A stretch of 64,000 nt of DNA from Oceanicola sp. (GCA_017792405.1 CP051231.1:3480062-3544061), one strand, 5' to 3'. Numbered from the stretch's first letter, positions 15,674 through 27,175 are shown. The notes: generated by a model not told the origin, from the letters alone. Program-made: numbers and translations.

Positions 15674-16497
15674 GACGCATCCTCCACCTGTCCGATCTCC
15701 ACTACGGCCGCGATGACGCCGCGCTTGAGGAGCCGCTGCTGGGAACCATCGCCAGCCTTCGCCCCGATCTCGTGGTGATCTCCGGCGATTTCACCCAGCG
15801 CGCCCGGCGGCGCCAGTTTGCCGAGGCCGCCGAGTTCGTGGCCCGGATTGAGGCGCCAGTTCTCTCTGTGCCCGGCAACCACGACACCCCGATCGACAAT
15901 CTCTGGCGCCGCTTCGTCACCCCATTTCACCGTTACAAGGCCTATATCGACCCGGTGCTCGAACCCTCCGTCGAAGACGATGAAATGCACGTGGTCGGCG
16001 TGAACACGGTCAACCGCTTCTCTTGGCAACGGGGCCGGTTTTCACGGCGCACCGCGCGGCGTGTCTGCAATGCTTTTGCGGAGGCTGGCGACAAGCTGAA
16101 GGTCGTGGTCGTGCACCACCCGCTCGAGCATGGGCCAACGGTTGAAAAGCGGCTCATGCGCGGGGCCAGCGCCGCGCTTTCGGCGCTCTCGGATTGTGAG
16201 GCCGATGTGGTGCTCTCGGGCCATCTGCACACCGCCTCCGCCGCCCCCTTCACCGCCGCGCCGGGGCTGCTCTTCGTGCAGGCCGGCACCGGCCTCTCCA
16301 CCCGCAGGCGCGGGGAGAGCAACAATTTCAACGTGCTGGATGTCGAGGCTGGACGCGTTTCCATCACCACTTGGGGTGCTGACGAACTCGAGTTCGCCCC
16401 TGGCGAAAGTGCCACCTATGCGCGTGGCGCAACCGGGTGGGAGCGGGTCGCAGGCGAGGCCGAGTTCAGCGCCCGCCCGCAAATGGCCCTCGCCTGA
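15670..16497 (+). CDS. Metallophosphoesterase (calcineurin-like)
   Basis: The 275-residue enzyme has all metallophosphoesterase blocks in order: HLSDLHYG near residue 6, SGDFTQRAR near 39, PGNHDTP near 68, VVVHHPLEHG near 148 and LSGHLHTA near 183, giving a two-metal site. Cytoplasmic, substrate unknown. Coupling to a lipid kinase by a 4-nt ATGA overlap hints at a phospholipid or lipid A-related substrate, but that is inference. It converges on the OmpA-like gene 6 bp away. Confidence 0.9.
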   Translation: MRRILHLSDLHYGRDDAALEEPLLGTIASLRPDLVVISGDFTQRARRRQFAEAAEFVARIEAPVLSVPGNHDTPIDNLWRRFVTPFHRYKAYIDPVLEPSVEDDEMHVVGVNTVNRFSWQRGRFSRRTARRVCNAFAEAGDKLKVVVVHHPLEHGPTVEKRLMRGASAALSALSDCEADVVLSGHLHTASAAPFTAAPGLLFVQAGTGLSTRRRGESNNFNVLDVEAGRVSITTWGADELEFAPGESATYARGATGWERVAGEAEFSARPQMALA

Positions 16498-16503
16498 CGG
16501 AGC

Positions 16504-17568
16504 CTAGTTGGTGCGCGGCAGAAACTCGATCCGGCGGTTCTTGCCCTTGCCTTCGGCAGTATCATTCGAGGCCACCGGCTTCTCTTCGCCATACCCCTTT
16601 GCCGTCAGCCGCTCCGGAGCAATACCGTTCTCGATGAGGTAATCGGCCACCGACTGCGCGCGGCGCTCCGAGAGGCGCTGGTTGTCGCTGGCCTTGCCCA
16701 CGCTGTCGGTATGGCCCGCAACCTCCACTTCGATGCCGGGGCAACGGCTGGTGATATCGAGCAATTCCTTCAGCAGCGGCTCGCTCTCCCCCGAGAGCCG
16801 GGAGGAGCCGGAAGCGAAGTAGATGTTCCCCGTGCGCGACAAGATCTCGAAGCGGCCCTCGCAGGCCTCGGTGCTGAAGTCACCCTCATCCTCAAGCGCC
16901 GCGTTGGTGGCATCCACCGCCCCCTCGCGCCCGCCCGATAGCGGGGTGCCGTTGCTGCCGCGCCGGTCGAACAGAAAGTCGAATGTCACCGTGGCCGAGG
17001 GCACGATATCCACCTTCGCGGCGTCCTCCAGCTTGCCGAGGTTCTCCATCATCCCGAACTCCTCGACCGAAATCGCCACCGGCCGCGCCGTGGCCACCGA
17101 GATGCGGTCATCGCTCAGGAGCGTCGCAACAACCTCTGCCACAAGGGTCTTCTTGACCCCGTGCAGATCGAGCGAGAAGGGCATGTCGAAGGTCGCGCGG
17201 CGGTTGGCCTCCAACTCGCTCAGCATGGCGGGCGTCACCTCTGCCAGCACCACGGCCTCGGGAAATTTGAAGGTCTCGAAGAACAGAAACCGCATGCGGA
17301 CGTTGCGCAGATCGATCTTGGTATCCACGCTCTCGAGCGCCACCCGGACCTCTGCCTTACCATTTGGAAAGATTTCGCCGGTAAACGTTGCAAAGTCGCT
17401 GGATTCAGAGACGACCTCTTTCTTGATCGACTGGAACCGCAGGTTGGAGGCATCGGGATCAAGCAGCCAGCCCGGCTCGAGGGCTCCTTGCTGGGCCTGC
17501 GTTTGAGTGACGGCGCCAGTGACGGCGATGAATGCGAGTGCCAGAATAAGGGCGAGACGGCGGATCAT
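16504..17568 (-). CDS. Periplasmic YceI-like / OmpA-like fusion protein
   Basis: The 354-residue protein has a signal peptide (about residues 1-25, ending TQAQ). A YceI-like lipocalin domain of about 180 residues (SNLRFQSIKKEV, ATFTGEIFPNGKAEV, RMRFLFFETFKFPEA) would bind a lipid or isoprenoid. A C-terminal OmpA-like peptidoglycan-binding domain follows (IEVEVAGHTDSVG, QRLSERRAQSVADYL, ENGIAPERLTAKGYGEEKP). It is probably anchored to the cell wall. The fusion of the two domains is less common than either alone. A pair of Cys (STEACEGRF and SRCPGIEV) may form a disulfide. Confidence 0.87.
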   Translation of the reverse strand: MIRRLALILALAFIAVTGAVTQTQAQQGALEPGWLLDPDASNLRFQSIKKEVVSESSDFATFTGEIFPNGKAEVRVALESVDTKIDLRNVRMRFLFFETFKFPEAVVLAEVTPAMLSELEANRRATFDMPFSLDLHGVKKTLVAEVVATLLSDDRISVATARPVAISVEEFGMMENLGKLEDAAKVDIVPSATVTFDFLFDRRGSNGTPLSGGREGAVDATNAALEDEGDFSTEACEGRFEILSRTGNIYFASGSSRLSGESEPLLKELLDITSRCPGIEVEVAGHTDSVGKASDNQRLSERRAQSVADYLIENGIAPERLTAKGYGEEKPVASNDTAEGKGKNRRIEFLPRTN

Positions 17569-17703
17569 GGGGACCTCCCGAGTTGAGGCTGAAAATGGGT
17601 CTGTTGCAAATGCCGCCCACGCGGCGGCTCAATTGGGAACGAGAATTGCCCGAAGGCAGAACAGTTGCTAGCGTCCTGATACTAAGCGCAGCAGGCGGAA
17701 AGA

Positions 17704-18150
17704 ATGAAAGAAATTCGTGCAGGCCTCGTGATTGGGCTGATTGCCGCCCTTGGCGGGGCATGGGCCGCCGGTGCGCAGCAGGCCGGTGATCCAGCCGTAA
17801 TCATCCTCGATGTCGAAGAAGACGGGGCGGTTGAAGGGCCCGATGTGCCTGTGGGGCCGGTGCGCTGGGGCGAGCCGCTGATCGGCGGCGCGCCGGAGAT
17901 TCAGGGCAAGACGATCGAGCAGGTCTTCACCGAGGGCTCGCCGCTGTTCCCGCCGATTGAGGGGCTGCCGGACGAGGTCTGGAAGGATCAGCTCTGCACC
18001 AGTTGTCACGAGTGGACGCAGGAGCGCATCTGCGAGCAGGCGACGAATTATCTCGACCCGGCTTTCGCCGACAACCTCGCCAAGGAGCACCCGATGGGCG
18101 GCACCTTCAAGGGGAACTTGCGGCTCTGGGCCGAGGATGGGTGCTTGTAG
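17704..18150 (+). CDS. Small periplasmic c-type cytochrome-like protein
   Basis: The 148-residue protein has a signal peptide (cleavage near AAGAQQ) and one heme-c attachment motif, CTSCH (Cys98, Cys101, His102), followed by Cys110 and a terminal Cys. The body between residues 30 and 95 is acidic and Pro-rich and does not resemble a standard cytochrome c fold, and no obvious Met ligand loop is seen apart from HPMGGTF. It may be an electron carrier or a heme-binding accessory protein. The last 44 bp overlap the convergent gene at 18107-18625. Family not recognised. Confidence 0.7.
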   Translation: MKEIRAGLVIGLIAALGGAWAAGAQQAGDPAVIILDVEEDGAVEGPDVPVGPVRWGEPLIGGAPEIQGKTIEQVFTEGSPLFPPIEGLPDEVWKDQLCTSCHEWTQERICEQATNYLDPAFADNLAKEHPMGGTFKGNLRLWAEDGCL

Positions 18151-18625
18151 GCGCGGGCCGCTCGATCACGTCAAAGTCGTCGTCCGGGCCGCCGTCCAAC
18201 GCGCCCAGAACACGTTCAACGAGGTGCTGGTGCGCGTGGCCGGGAAAGGCCGTCCGAAACCGCCCAATGAGGCGGGCGTAGGGGTAACCGAGCTCGGAAG
18301 CCTTGCAGACCCGGCTTCCGTTCTCGATGTCGTTGAGGGTGAGGCCACCGCCGGCCGGGCGTAACTCAAAGCCTTTGCGGCGAAGCAGGCGCTGCAGATG
18401 CTCCCAGCTCTCTGCGTCGGCGAAGGCTGGAGCGAGGAGGGCGCCGAGGCGCGCGACGAGCCGCTCATCCGCCCTTCGAGGCGTCTTCGCGGGGGTGTGA
18501 CGACGCCGAAGTTCGCGCCGCACGGCATCCCTGAGCAACTGGCCGACCGAGATGTTTTCCTTCTGCGCCTCATCCATGAGGCTGGAAAGCGTGGCGTGGC
18601 TGACCTGAAAAGAAATCCGCTGCAT
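18107..18625 (-). CDS. Hypothetical protein with RHH-like N-terminus
   Basis: The 172-residue protein has a first 45 residues (MQRISFQVSHATLSSLMDEA, VGQLLRDAVRREL) that look like a ribbon-helix-helix segment. The rest contains GFELRPAGGGLTLND and RVCKASELGYPYARLIGRF, reminiscent of relaxase-associated proteins, but I cannot name the family. Its C-terminus overlaps the 3' end of the cytochrome-like gene on the other strand by 44 bp. Confidence 0.65.
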   Translation of the reverse strand: MQRISFQVSHATLSSLMDEAQKENISVGQLLRDAVRRELRRRHTPAKTPRRADERLVARLGALLAPAFADAESWEHLQRLLRRKGFELRPAGGGLTLNDIENGSRVCKASELGYPYARLIGRFRTAFPGHAHQHLVERVLGALDGGPDDDFDVIERPAPTSTHPRPRAASSP

Positions 18626-18678
18626 CCTCGCAGCGTCAGGCGATTCTGGTTAACGAGGCGTTAAGGCCGGACGGGGCG

Positions 18679-19866
18679 TTAAAGCCCCGCCTCCGCCGCA
18701 ATCTCCTTGCGGCTCTTCCGCGCCCGCTCCGTCTCTGACTTCAGCTGCCCGCAGGCGGCCATGATATCCTCGCCACGCGGCGTGCGGATGGGGCTGGCAT
18801 ATCCCGCCTTGTAGACGATATCGGCGAAGGCCTCGATCCGCTCCCAGCTGGAGCGCTTGTAGGGCGCGCCGGGCCACTCGTTGAACGGGATCAGATTGAT
18901 CTTGGCCGGGATGCCGGAGATCAGCTTCACCAGCCGCTTCGCATCGGCATCACTGTCGTTCACCCCGTCGAGCATGACGTACTCAAAGGTGATCCGCTCG
19001 GAGTTGCTGAGCCGCGGATACTCCCGCAGGGCATTCAGCAGCGTCTCGATGTTCCACCGCTTGTTGATCGGCACCAGCTTGTCGCGCACCTCGTCGGTGG
19101 TGGCGTGGAAGCTGACCGCCAGCAGGCAGCCGATCTCTTCGGCGCATTTGGCAATCTCGGGCACCACGCCGGAGGTAGAAAGCGTGATCCGGCGGCGACT
19201 CAGAGAAATCCCCTCGCCATCCATCGCGATCTTCATCGCATCCCGCACGGCATCGAAGTTGTAGAGCGGCTCGCCCATGCCCATCAGCACTATGTTCGAA
19301 AGCAGGCGCGGCCCGTTCTCGTCAGAACCCTTGCCCGGCTCCGGCCACTCGCCCAGATCGTCACGGGCCAGCATCACCTGCCCCACAATCTCGCCCGCGG
19401 TCAGGTTACGCACCAGTTTCTGCGTGCCGGTGTGGCAGAACGAGCAAGTCAGCGTGCAGCCAACCTGGGAGGAGATGCAGAGCGTCCCGCGATCCTCCTC
19501 GGGGATGTAAACGGTTTCCACCTCATGCCCGCCAGCGATGCGCACCAGGTACTTGCGCGTGCCGTCGGCACTGACCTCGCGCTTCACCACCTCGGGAATG
19601 GCGATCTCGAAGTGCTCGTCCAGCTCGGCGCGGAAGGCCTTGGAGAGGTTCGTCATCGCCTCCCAGTCGCGCACGCCCCACTGGTAGACCCACTGCCATA
19701 TCTGATTCACCCGCATCCGCACCTGCTTGTCGGCCACGCCAATCGAGCGCAGCGCCTCGGCGAGGCCTTCGCGGGTCAGGCCGACGATGTTGCGCTTTCC
19801 GCCCTCTGGCAGCTTGCGGGGTATCGTCGCCACGTCTTGCGTGATCGGGGCATTGGCCTCGGTCAT
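18679..19866 (-). CDS. rlmN: Dual-specificity 23S rRNA/tRNA adenine C2-methyltransferase
   Basis: The 395-residue radical SAM enzyme methylates C2 of A2503 in 23S rRNA and A37 in some tRNAs. The Fe-S motif is CTLTCSFC (Cys137, Cys141, Cys144). Other family marks are [35 protein letters not shown] and [12 protein letters not shown], which includes the conserved catalytic Cys near the C-terminus. Length is normal. Confidence 0.97.
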   Translation of the reverse strand: MTEANAPITQDVATIPRKLPEGGKRNIVGLTREGLAEALRSIGVADKQVRMRVNQIWQWVYQWGVRDWEAMTNLSKAFRAELDEHFEIAIPEVVKREVSADGTRKYLVRIAGGHEVETVYIPEEDRGTLCISSQVGCTLTCSFCHTGTQKLVRNLTAGEIVGQVMLARDDLGEWPEPGKGSDENGPRLLSNIVLMGMGEPLYNFDAVRDAMKIAMDGEGISLSRRRITLSTSGVVPEIAKCAEEIGCLLAVSFHATTDEVRDKLVPINKRWNIETLLNALREYPRLSNSERITFEYVMLDGVNDSDADAKRLVKLISGIPAKINLIPFNEWPGAPYKRSSWERIEAFADIVYKAGYASPIRTPRGEDIMAACGQLKSETERARKSRKEIAAEAGL

Positions 19867-19936
19867 GGTAGTCTCCGGCTTTCGGGTTCAAGCCGTGCAC
19901 ATAGGGCGGCACGGCCCTTATTGCAAAGGTTTTCTC

Positions 19937-20464
19937 CTAAAGGCCGAAGCGGCGGGAGATCTCCTGAAGCGCTTCCTGCTGGCGCGGGCCAAGGCTGGCC
20001 CCGTCCGCCCCAGCGGCCGTGTTGAGTACCGCCATCAGCGGCTGAAGCTCGCTCTGCCCGCCCATGGAGATCAACTTTTTCACGATCCGGCTGATCGCGG
20101 CATCGGCTGAGCCACACTGCCCAACCAGCCAGCGGCCCAGAACGGCAGCCTCTTCGGCCCCGTTCAGATCGACCCGGTATGCCTTTTGCAGCCCTTGCAA
20201 AATGCCCATGCGCTGGCCGCGTGTGGGCAGGTCGTCGAGCGAAATAAAGGCCTCGGCTATCCCGGCCGCCGCAACGACAGGCTCCTCAATGCCATCGACC
20301 GGATGCTCCCGCTTCCGCAGCTTGTAGCCGAACCGCCGGGCGGCGGCGCGCACATCGCCTGCGGCATTCATCAGCTCTCCGGCCATGTCGGCAGCGCCCT
20401 TGGCGCGGATGTACCACACATAGGCCGCCGTCAGCAGCGCGATGGCTCCGAGAATGAAAGGCAA
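19937..20464 (-). CDS. Membrane-anchored hypothetical protein
   Basis: The 175-residue protein has one N-terminal helix (about residues 2-18), then a cytoplasmic, mostly helical domain (GIAEAFISLDDLPTRGQRMG, QQEALQEISRRFG). It starts with TTG: GGAG lies eight bases upstream and there is no ATG in a suitable place. No family recognised with confidence; the helical bundle faintly recalls TerB-like proteins. It lies 70 bp upstream of rlmN on the same strand. Confidence 0.65.
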   Translation of the reverse strand: MPFILGAIALLTAAYVWYIRAKGAADMAGELMNAAGDVRAAARRFGYKLRKREHPVDGIEEPVVAAAGIAEAFISLDDLPTRGQRMGILQGLQKAYRVDLNGAEEAAVLGRWLVGQCGSADAAISRIVKKLISMGGQSELQPLMAVLNTAAGADGASLGPRQQEALQEISRRFGL

Positions 20465-20523
20465 GGCAATGACTCCACACAGAAAATTGCTGCGAGGAGC
20501 CTAAGCCGAAAATCGAGCGCTGA

Positions 20524-21048
20524 TCAACCGCCGCAGCGTTGCTCGGCCTCTTCGATCGCCGCAGTGAGGCCCAGAAGCGAGAAGGTATCCTCGGTGCGCG
20601 TGCCCCGGCTGGAGCGGGCCGAAAGCTTGGCCTCGGCGCCGCGCTTCATGGCGGTGAGGATCTTGGCATCATCCTGCGGGCTGGCCGACCAAGCCCACTC
20701 GCCCTCGGTGAAGAGCTCGAACTGGGTGCCGCCGATATCCAGCGTGACGGTCGAGCCGCCGGCAAAGGGGTAACCGCCGGTGAAGCTCACTTCGCCCGCA
20801 CCATTGCCGGGGCGGAAGGTGACGAAGAGCAGGATGTCGCTCCGGCGCACGGCCACGACACGGCCATCGCGGGTGTTAACGGTTTCCTTGGGGGCCGAAA
20901 CGCTCCAGCACTCCTTCGGGTCATCCTCGACGAACACCGACCAGTCGGTCTTTGCCGCCACGCGGTTGTCGCTCTCCTGCGCAAGGCCGGCGCCCGCGCC
21001 CATTGCAAGTCCGCCAGCCACGAGGCCAGCCAAAATCCGGTTGTTCAT
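20524..21048 (-). CDS. Invasion-associated locus B (IalB) family protein
   Basis: The 174-residue secreted protein has a signal peptide ending near GLAQ. The mature core has the IalB pattern: WSVFVEDDPKECWSVSAP with Cys47, FRPGNGAGEVSFTGGYPFAGGS, then a C-terminal Cys (EQRCGG) that may pair with Cys47. The family is common in alphaproteobacteria and of unknown biochemical role. The open frame continues upstream to 21435, but the signal peptide marks 21048 as the start. It diverges from the asparaginase gene. Confidence 0.85.
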   Translation of the reverse strand: MNNRILAGLVAGGLAMGAGAGLAQESDNRVAAKTDWSVFVEDDPKECWSVSAPKETVNTRDGRVVAVRRSDILLFVTFRPGNGAGEVSFTGGYPFAGGSTVTLDIGGTQFELFTEGEWAWSASPQDDAKILTAMKRGAEAKLSARSSRGTRTEDTFSLLGLTAAIEEAEQRCGG

Positions 21049-21206
21049 GTGTCCCACAGCCTCCAGCTGCCTCTGCCTCAAGCCTTCGCCTTTCCTTGCA
21101 GGCGGCGAATGTCTTTTCAACTTGCTCTGGCTCAATGTAACGTGATTTTCCGTAACTGCGAAAGCCCCGTTGGCAGAATTTCGCTGACATTCCGGAGAGG
21201 TGAGGC

Positions 21207-22172
21207 ATGCAGGCAGAGCTGCTGGTCGAGGTAACACGAGGTGGTGAGGTGGAATCGGTCCACCACGGCCATATCGCGGTGGTGAACGCCGCGGGAGAGC
21301 TGGTGGACGGGCGCGGTGCGCCGGGCCTTCCGGCTTATCCGCGCTCGGCGGCCAAGATGATTCAGGCGCTGCCTCTGGTGCGCTCCGGCGCGGCCGCGGC
21401 GCGGCACCTCGGCAGCGAGCAGCTTGCGCTCTCATGCGCCTCGCACAACGGCGCGCTTATTCACACCAAGCCGGTCGCCCGCTGGCTGGCCGCGCTCGAA
21501 CTCGGCGAGGCCGATCTGCGCTGCGGCCCACAGATGCCCGATGATCGCCCGGCCCGCGAAGGGCTGATCAAGACCGATGAGTCTCCGTGCCAGTTTCACA
21601 ACAACTGCTCGGGCAAACACGCGGGCTTTCTGACCCTGAACAGCCACCTCGGCGGCGGGCCGGAGTATCACGAGGTCGATCACCCGGTGCAGCAGGCCGC
21701 TCTCGCGGCGTGGGAAGATATCTGCGACGAGGCGACAGCAGGCTACGGGATCGACGGTTGCTCGGCCCCGAACTTCCGCAGCTCGGTCACCGCGATGGCC
21801 CGCGCGATGGCCAAGTTCGCGGTGGCTGCCGAAGGCTCTGCTGAGCAAGAGCTGCGCGATGCGATGATGACCCACCCCGAGCTTGTGGCCGGTGAAGGCC
21901 GGGCCTGCACCGAGATGATGCGGGCGGCAAAGGGCAAGGCGGCGGTGAAGACCGGGGCCGAGGGTTACTTCACCGCGATCCTGCCGGAGCAAGGCCTTGG
22001 CATCGCGCTGAAGATAGCTGATGGCACGACCCGCGCGGCAGAGTGCGCGATGGCCGCGCTGCTGGTGAAATACGGCGTGCTCGATCGGAATGACCCGGCT
22101 GTCCTGAAGCGCTGGGGGCCCATGACCAACCGGCGCAACATCGAAGTGGGTGAGGTCCGGCCCGCGTTCTGA
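21207..22172 (+). CDS. Asparaginase, class 3 (ReAV / asparaginase II family)
   Basis: The 321-residue enzyme hydrolyses L-asparagine to aspartate and ammonia. Residues recalled for the Rhizobium etli ReAV enzyme are present: the Ser-x-x-Lys pair in AYPRSAAKM (Ser47, Lys50), SCASHNG (Ser79), and the zinc-site residues Cys134 and Lys137 in NNCSGKHAGF with Cys185 in DGCSAPNF. No signal peptide is seen, so it is cytoplasmic. The stop is 24 bp from that of convergent serB. Confidence 0.92.
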   Translation: MQAELLVEVTRGGEVESVHHGHIAVVNAAGELVDGRGAPGLPAYPRSAAKMIQALPLVRSGAAAARHLGSEQLALSCASHNGALIHTKPVARWLAALELGEADLRCGPQMPDDRPAREGLIKTDESPCQFHNNCSGKHAGFLTLNSHLGGGPEYHEVDHPVQQAALAAWEDICDEATAGYGIDGCSAPNFRSSVTAMARAMAKFAVAAEGSAEQELRDAMMTHPELVAGEGRACTEMMRAAKGKAAVKTGAEGYFTAILPEQGLGIALKIADGTTRAAECAMAALLVKYGVLDRNDPAVLKRWGPMTNRRNIEVGEVRPAF

Positions 22173-22196
22173 TCGGGCGCAAAGACGAACCCCGAC

Positions 22197-24135
<1,939 letters not shown>

Positions 24136-24240
24136 CCCTGTTTCCGATCGGAACATCCGCCGCCGCTCTTGCCACCTGACCTGTCGCATCCGCGCGATTT
24201 TCCGGCTTGCGCGCCACCCGGCGCCCCTCTAAATGCGGCG

Positions 24241-24290
24241 GTGGGACACCTCTCCCCAACGAGAGGCATATATCTGGAAGGATACCAGCA
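24241..24290 (+). promoter_or_regulatory. serC leader RNA (candidate)
   Basis: Immediately before serC, CCTCTC (24249-24254) pairs with GAGAGG (24261-24266) around CCCAAC. CTGG (24274-24277) pairs with CCAG (24285-24288) around AAGGATA, which holds the Shine-Dalgarno. This arrangement and the GGGACACC lead-in match my memory of the serC leader motif reported upstream of alphaproteobacterial serC-serA. A covariance-model search is needed to confirm. Confidence 0.62.
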
Positions 24291-25445
24291 ATGGCTATCG
24301 AAGCACCGGCAGCGCGCCCGGCCAATCCGCGCTTTTCCTCTGGCCCCTGTGCCAAGATCCCCACCTTCTCGCTCGACAAGCTTTCTGACGCCGCTCTTGG
24401 CCGGTCGCATCGCGCCGCTGTGGGCAAGGCGAAGCTGAAAGCCGCCATCGAGACCACCCGCGAGATCCTCGGCATCCCGGCGGATTACCGCATCGGTATC
24501 GTGCCCGCCTCCGACACCGGGGCGGTTGAAATGGCCATGTGGAACCTGCTCGGCGCCCGAAAAGCCACCATGATCGCATGGGAGAGCTTTGGCGCGGGCT
24601 GGGTGACCGACGTGGTCAAGCAACTCAAGATCGACGCCGAGGTAAAGACCGCCGACTACGGCGAGATCGTCGATTTCGCCGAGGTCGACTTTGACACGGA
24701 CGTGGTCTTCACCTGGAACGGCACCACCTCGGGCGTGCGCGTGCCAAATGGCGACGCGATCCCCGAAGGCCGCGAAGGCCTCACAATCTGTGACGCCACC
24801 TCCGCCGCCTTCGCGATGGACCTGCCTTGGGACAAGCTCGATGTCACCACCTTCTCTTGGCAGAAGGTGCTCGGCGGCGAAGCGGCCCACGGCATGCTGG
24901 TGCTCTCCCCCCGCGCTGTCGAACGGCTCGAAAGCTACACCCCGGCATGGCCGCTGCCCAAGATCTTCCGCCTCACCAAGGGCGGCAAGCTGATCGAAGG
25001 CGTCTTTGTGGGCGAGACCATCAACACGCCGTCGATGCTGGCCGTCGAGGACTATCTCGTTGCGCTCGACTGGGCCAAATCCGTGGGCGGGCTCAAGGGC
25101 CTGATCGCCCGCGCCGATGCCAATGCGCAGGCCATCCACACGTTCTGCGAGAGCCGCGACTGGATCGACAACCTCGCCACCGACCCGGCGACGCGCTCCA
25201 ACACCAGCGTGTGCCTCAAGTTCACCGACGACCGGATCGCTGATGGCGCCGCCTTCGCCAAGGCCGTTGCCAAGCGGCTGGGCGACGAGAACGTGGCGCT
25301 CGACGTGGGCGCCTACCGCGATGCCCCCCCGGGCCTGCGCATCTGGTGCGGTGGCACGGTTGAGATCTCCGACATCGAGGCGATGCTGCCCTGGCTCGAA
25401 TGGGCCTTTGAAGCTGAAGTCGCCGCGCTGACGGAAGCCGCCTGA
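24291..25445 (+). CDS. serC: Phosphoserine aminotransferase
   Basis: The 384-residue PLP enzyme converts 3-phosphohydroxypyruvate to phosphoserine, and in pyridoxine synthesis acts on the erythronate-4-phosphate-derived oxo acid. The PLP lysine is in [11 protein letters not shown] (Lys192), preceded by [14 protein letters not shown]. It belongs to the longer alphaproteobacterial SerC type. AAGGA lies in the loop of the leader hairpin nine bases before the ATG at 24291; the upstream frame to 24207 runs through the leader and is not coding. serA follows after 110 bp. Confidence 0.95.
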   Translation: MAIEAPAARPANPRFSSGPCAKIPTFSLDKLSDAALGRSHRAAVGKAKLKAAIETTREILGIPADYRIGIVPASDTGAVEMAMWNLLGARKATMIAWESFGAGWVTDVVKQLKIDAEVKTADYGEIVDFAEVDFDTDVVFTWNGTTSGVRVPNGDAIPEGREGLTICDATSAAFAMDLPWDKLDVTTFSWQKVLGGEAAHGMLVLSPRAVERLESYTPAWPLPKIFRLTKGGKLIEGVFVGETINTPSMLAVEDYLVALDWAKSVGGLKGLIARADANAQAIHTFCESRDWIDNLATDPATRSNTSVCLKFTDDRIADGAAFAKAVAKRLGDENVALDVGAYRDAPPGLRIWCGGTVEISDIEAMLPWLEWAFEAEVAALTEAA

Positions 25446-25464
25446 CCCTGCCCCGGGGTGCGCC

Positions 25465-25514
25465 ATGACTGCGCGCCCTGCGGGACACACAACACACTTG
25501 GGGTGCGCAGTCAT
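25465..25514. repeat. Inverted repeat between serC and serA
   Basis: ATGACTGCGC (25465-25474) and GCGCAGTCAT (25505-25514) are perfect 10-bp complements with 30 bp between, embedded in GGGGTGCGC sequence that resembles the repeats at 9733 and 10660. It could fold in the serC-serA mRNA and tune serA expression. No T-run follows. Confidence 0.55.
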
Positions 25515-25555
25515 CGCGCGCCTTCCCCCCACATCCACACGACAGGACCAAACCC

Positions 25556-27151
25556 ATGGCCCCCAAAGTTCTCGTCTCCGACAAGCTCTCGGAAACCGCC
25601 GTCCAGATCTTCCGCGACCGCGGCATCGAGGTCGATTTCATGCCCGAACTGGGTAAGGACAAGGAAAAGCTCGCCGAGGTGATCGGCCAGTATGATGGCC
25701 TCGCCATCCGCTCCGCCACCAAGGTGACGGCCAAGCTGCTGGAGAGCGCCACCAACCTCAAGGTCGTCGGCCGCGCCGGGATCGGCACCGACAATGTCGA
25801 CAAGGAAGCCGCCTCGAAGAAAGGCGTGATCGTGATGAACACGCCCTTCGGCAACATGATCACCACCGCCGAACACGCCATCGCGCTGATGTTCGCCGTG
25901 GCCCGCCAACTGCCTGAAGCCTCGCAATCGACCCACGCCGGCAAGTGGGAGAAAAGCAAGTTCATGGGCGTCGAACTGACCGGCAAGACGCTGGGCGTGA
26001 TCGGCGCGGGCAACATCGGCGGCATCGTTTGCGACCGGGCGCGTGGGCTGCACATGAAGGTGCTGGCCTACGATCCGTTCCTGACAGAGGAGAAGGCCGA
26101 CAAGATGGGCGTGCACAAGGTCGAGCTGGAAGAGCTGCTCGCCAAGGCCGATTTCATCACTCTGCACGTGCCGCTGACCGACCAGACCCGCAACATCCTC
26201 TCGGCCGAGAACCTCGCCAAGACCAAGAAGGGCGTGCGGATCATCAACTGCGCCCGTGGCGGCCTGGTCGATGAGACCGCTCTGGCCGAGCTGCTGAAGT
26301 CCGGTCACGTGGCCGGTGCTGCCTTTGACGTGTTCGCCGAAGAACCCGCCACCGAAAACGTGCTGTTCAACCTGCCAAACGTGGTCTGCACCCCGCACCT
26401 TGGCGCTTCCACCTCGGAAGCGCAGGAAAACGTGGCCCTGCAAGTGGCCGAGCAGATGTCGAACTACTTGCTCGATGGCGCTGTGGAGAACGCACTGAAC
26501 ATGCCCTCTATGACCGCCGAAGAAGCCAAGGTCATGGGGCCGTGGGTCAAGCTCGCCGACCATCTCGGCAGCTTCATCGGCCAGATGACCGACGAGCCGA
26601 TCAAGGCGATCAACATCCTTTACGATGGTGTCGTGTCCACCATGAACCTGCCCGCGCTGAACTGCTCGGTCGTGGCAGGCATCATGAAAAAGGCCAACCC
26701 GGATGTGAACCTTGTGAGCGCGCCGGTGATCGCCAAGGAGCGCGGCGTGAAGATCTCCACCACCAGCCAGGACAAGGCCGGTGCCTTTGATGGCTACATC
26801 AAGGTGACAGTGGTGACCGACCTGCGCGAGCGTTCCATCGCGGGGACCGTCTTCTCCGATGGCAAGCCGCGGTTCATCCAGATCAAGGGCATCAACATTG
26901 ATGCCGAGATCGGCGCACACATGCTCTACACCACCAACAAGGACGTGCCCGGCATCATCGGCACCCTCGGCCAGACGCTTGGCACCAACGGTGTGAACAT
27001 CGCCAACTTCACCCTTGGCCGTTCCTCGGTGGGTAAGGATGCGATCGCCCTGCTCTATGTGGATGACCGGGTGCCTGATGACGTTTTGAAGAAGCTCGCC
27101 GACACGGCGCTGTTTCAGTCCATCAAGCCGCTGCAATTCGACGTGGCCTGA
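25556..27151 (+). CDS. serA: D-3-phosphoglycerate dehydrogenase
   Basis: The 531-residue enzyme starts the serine pathway by oxidising 3-phosphoglycerate with NAD. The domain order is substrate-binding, NAD-binding (GVIGAGNIGGIV), catalytic residues in NCARGGLVDE and CTPHLGAST, an intervening allosteric-substrate-binding domain (residues about 320-450) and a C-terminal ACT domain (GINIDAEIG, DVPGIIGTLGQTLG). This is the long type I PGDH form. Strong terminator 25 bp downstream. Confidence 0.97.
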   Translation: MAPKVLVSDKLSETAVQIFRDRGIEVDFMPELGKDKEKLAEVIGQYDGLAIRSATKVTAKLLESATNLKVVGRAGIGTDNVDKEAASKKGVIVMNTPFGNMITTAEHAIALMFAVARQLPEASQSTHAGKWEKSKFMGVELTGKTLGVIGAGNIGGIVCDRARGLHMKVLAYDPFLTEEKADKMGVHKVELEELLAKADFITLHVPLTDQTRNILSAENLAKTKKGVRIINCARGGLVDETALAELLKSGHVAGAAFDVFAEEPATENVLFNLPNVVCTPHLGASTSEAQENVALQVAEQMSNYLLDGAVENALNMPSMTAEEAKVMGPWVKLADHLGSFIGQMTDEPIKAINILYDGVVSTMNLPALNCSVVAGIMKKANPDVNLVSAPVIAKERGVKISTTSQDKAGAFDGYIKVTVVTDLRERSIAGTVFSDGKPRFIQIKGINIDAEIGAHMLYTTNKDVPGIIGTLGQTLGTNGVNIANFTLGRSSVGKDAIALLYVDDRVPDDVLKKLADTALFQSIKPLQFDVA

Positions 27152-27175
27152 CGGCCCCTCTGAACGACATGAGTG

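Noticed and set aside
18660..18690. Hairpin GGGGC/GCCCC at the rlmN stop as a terminator
   Set aside because: Short stem that overlaps the coding end with no T-run.
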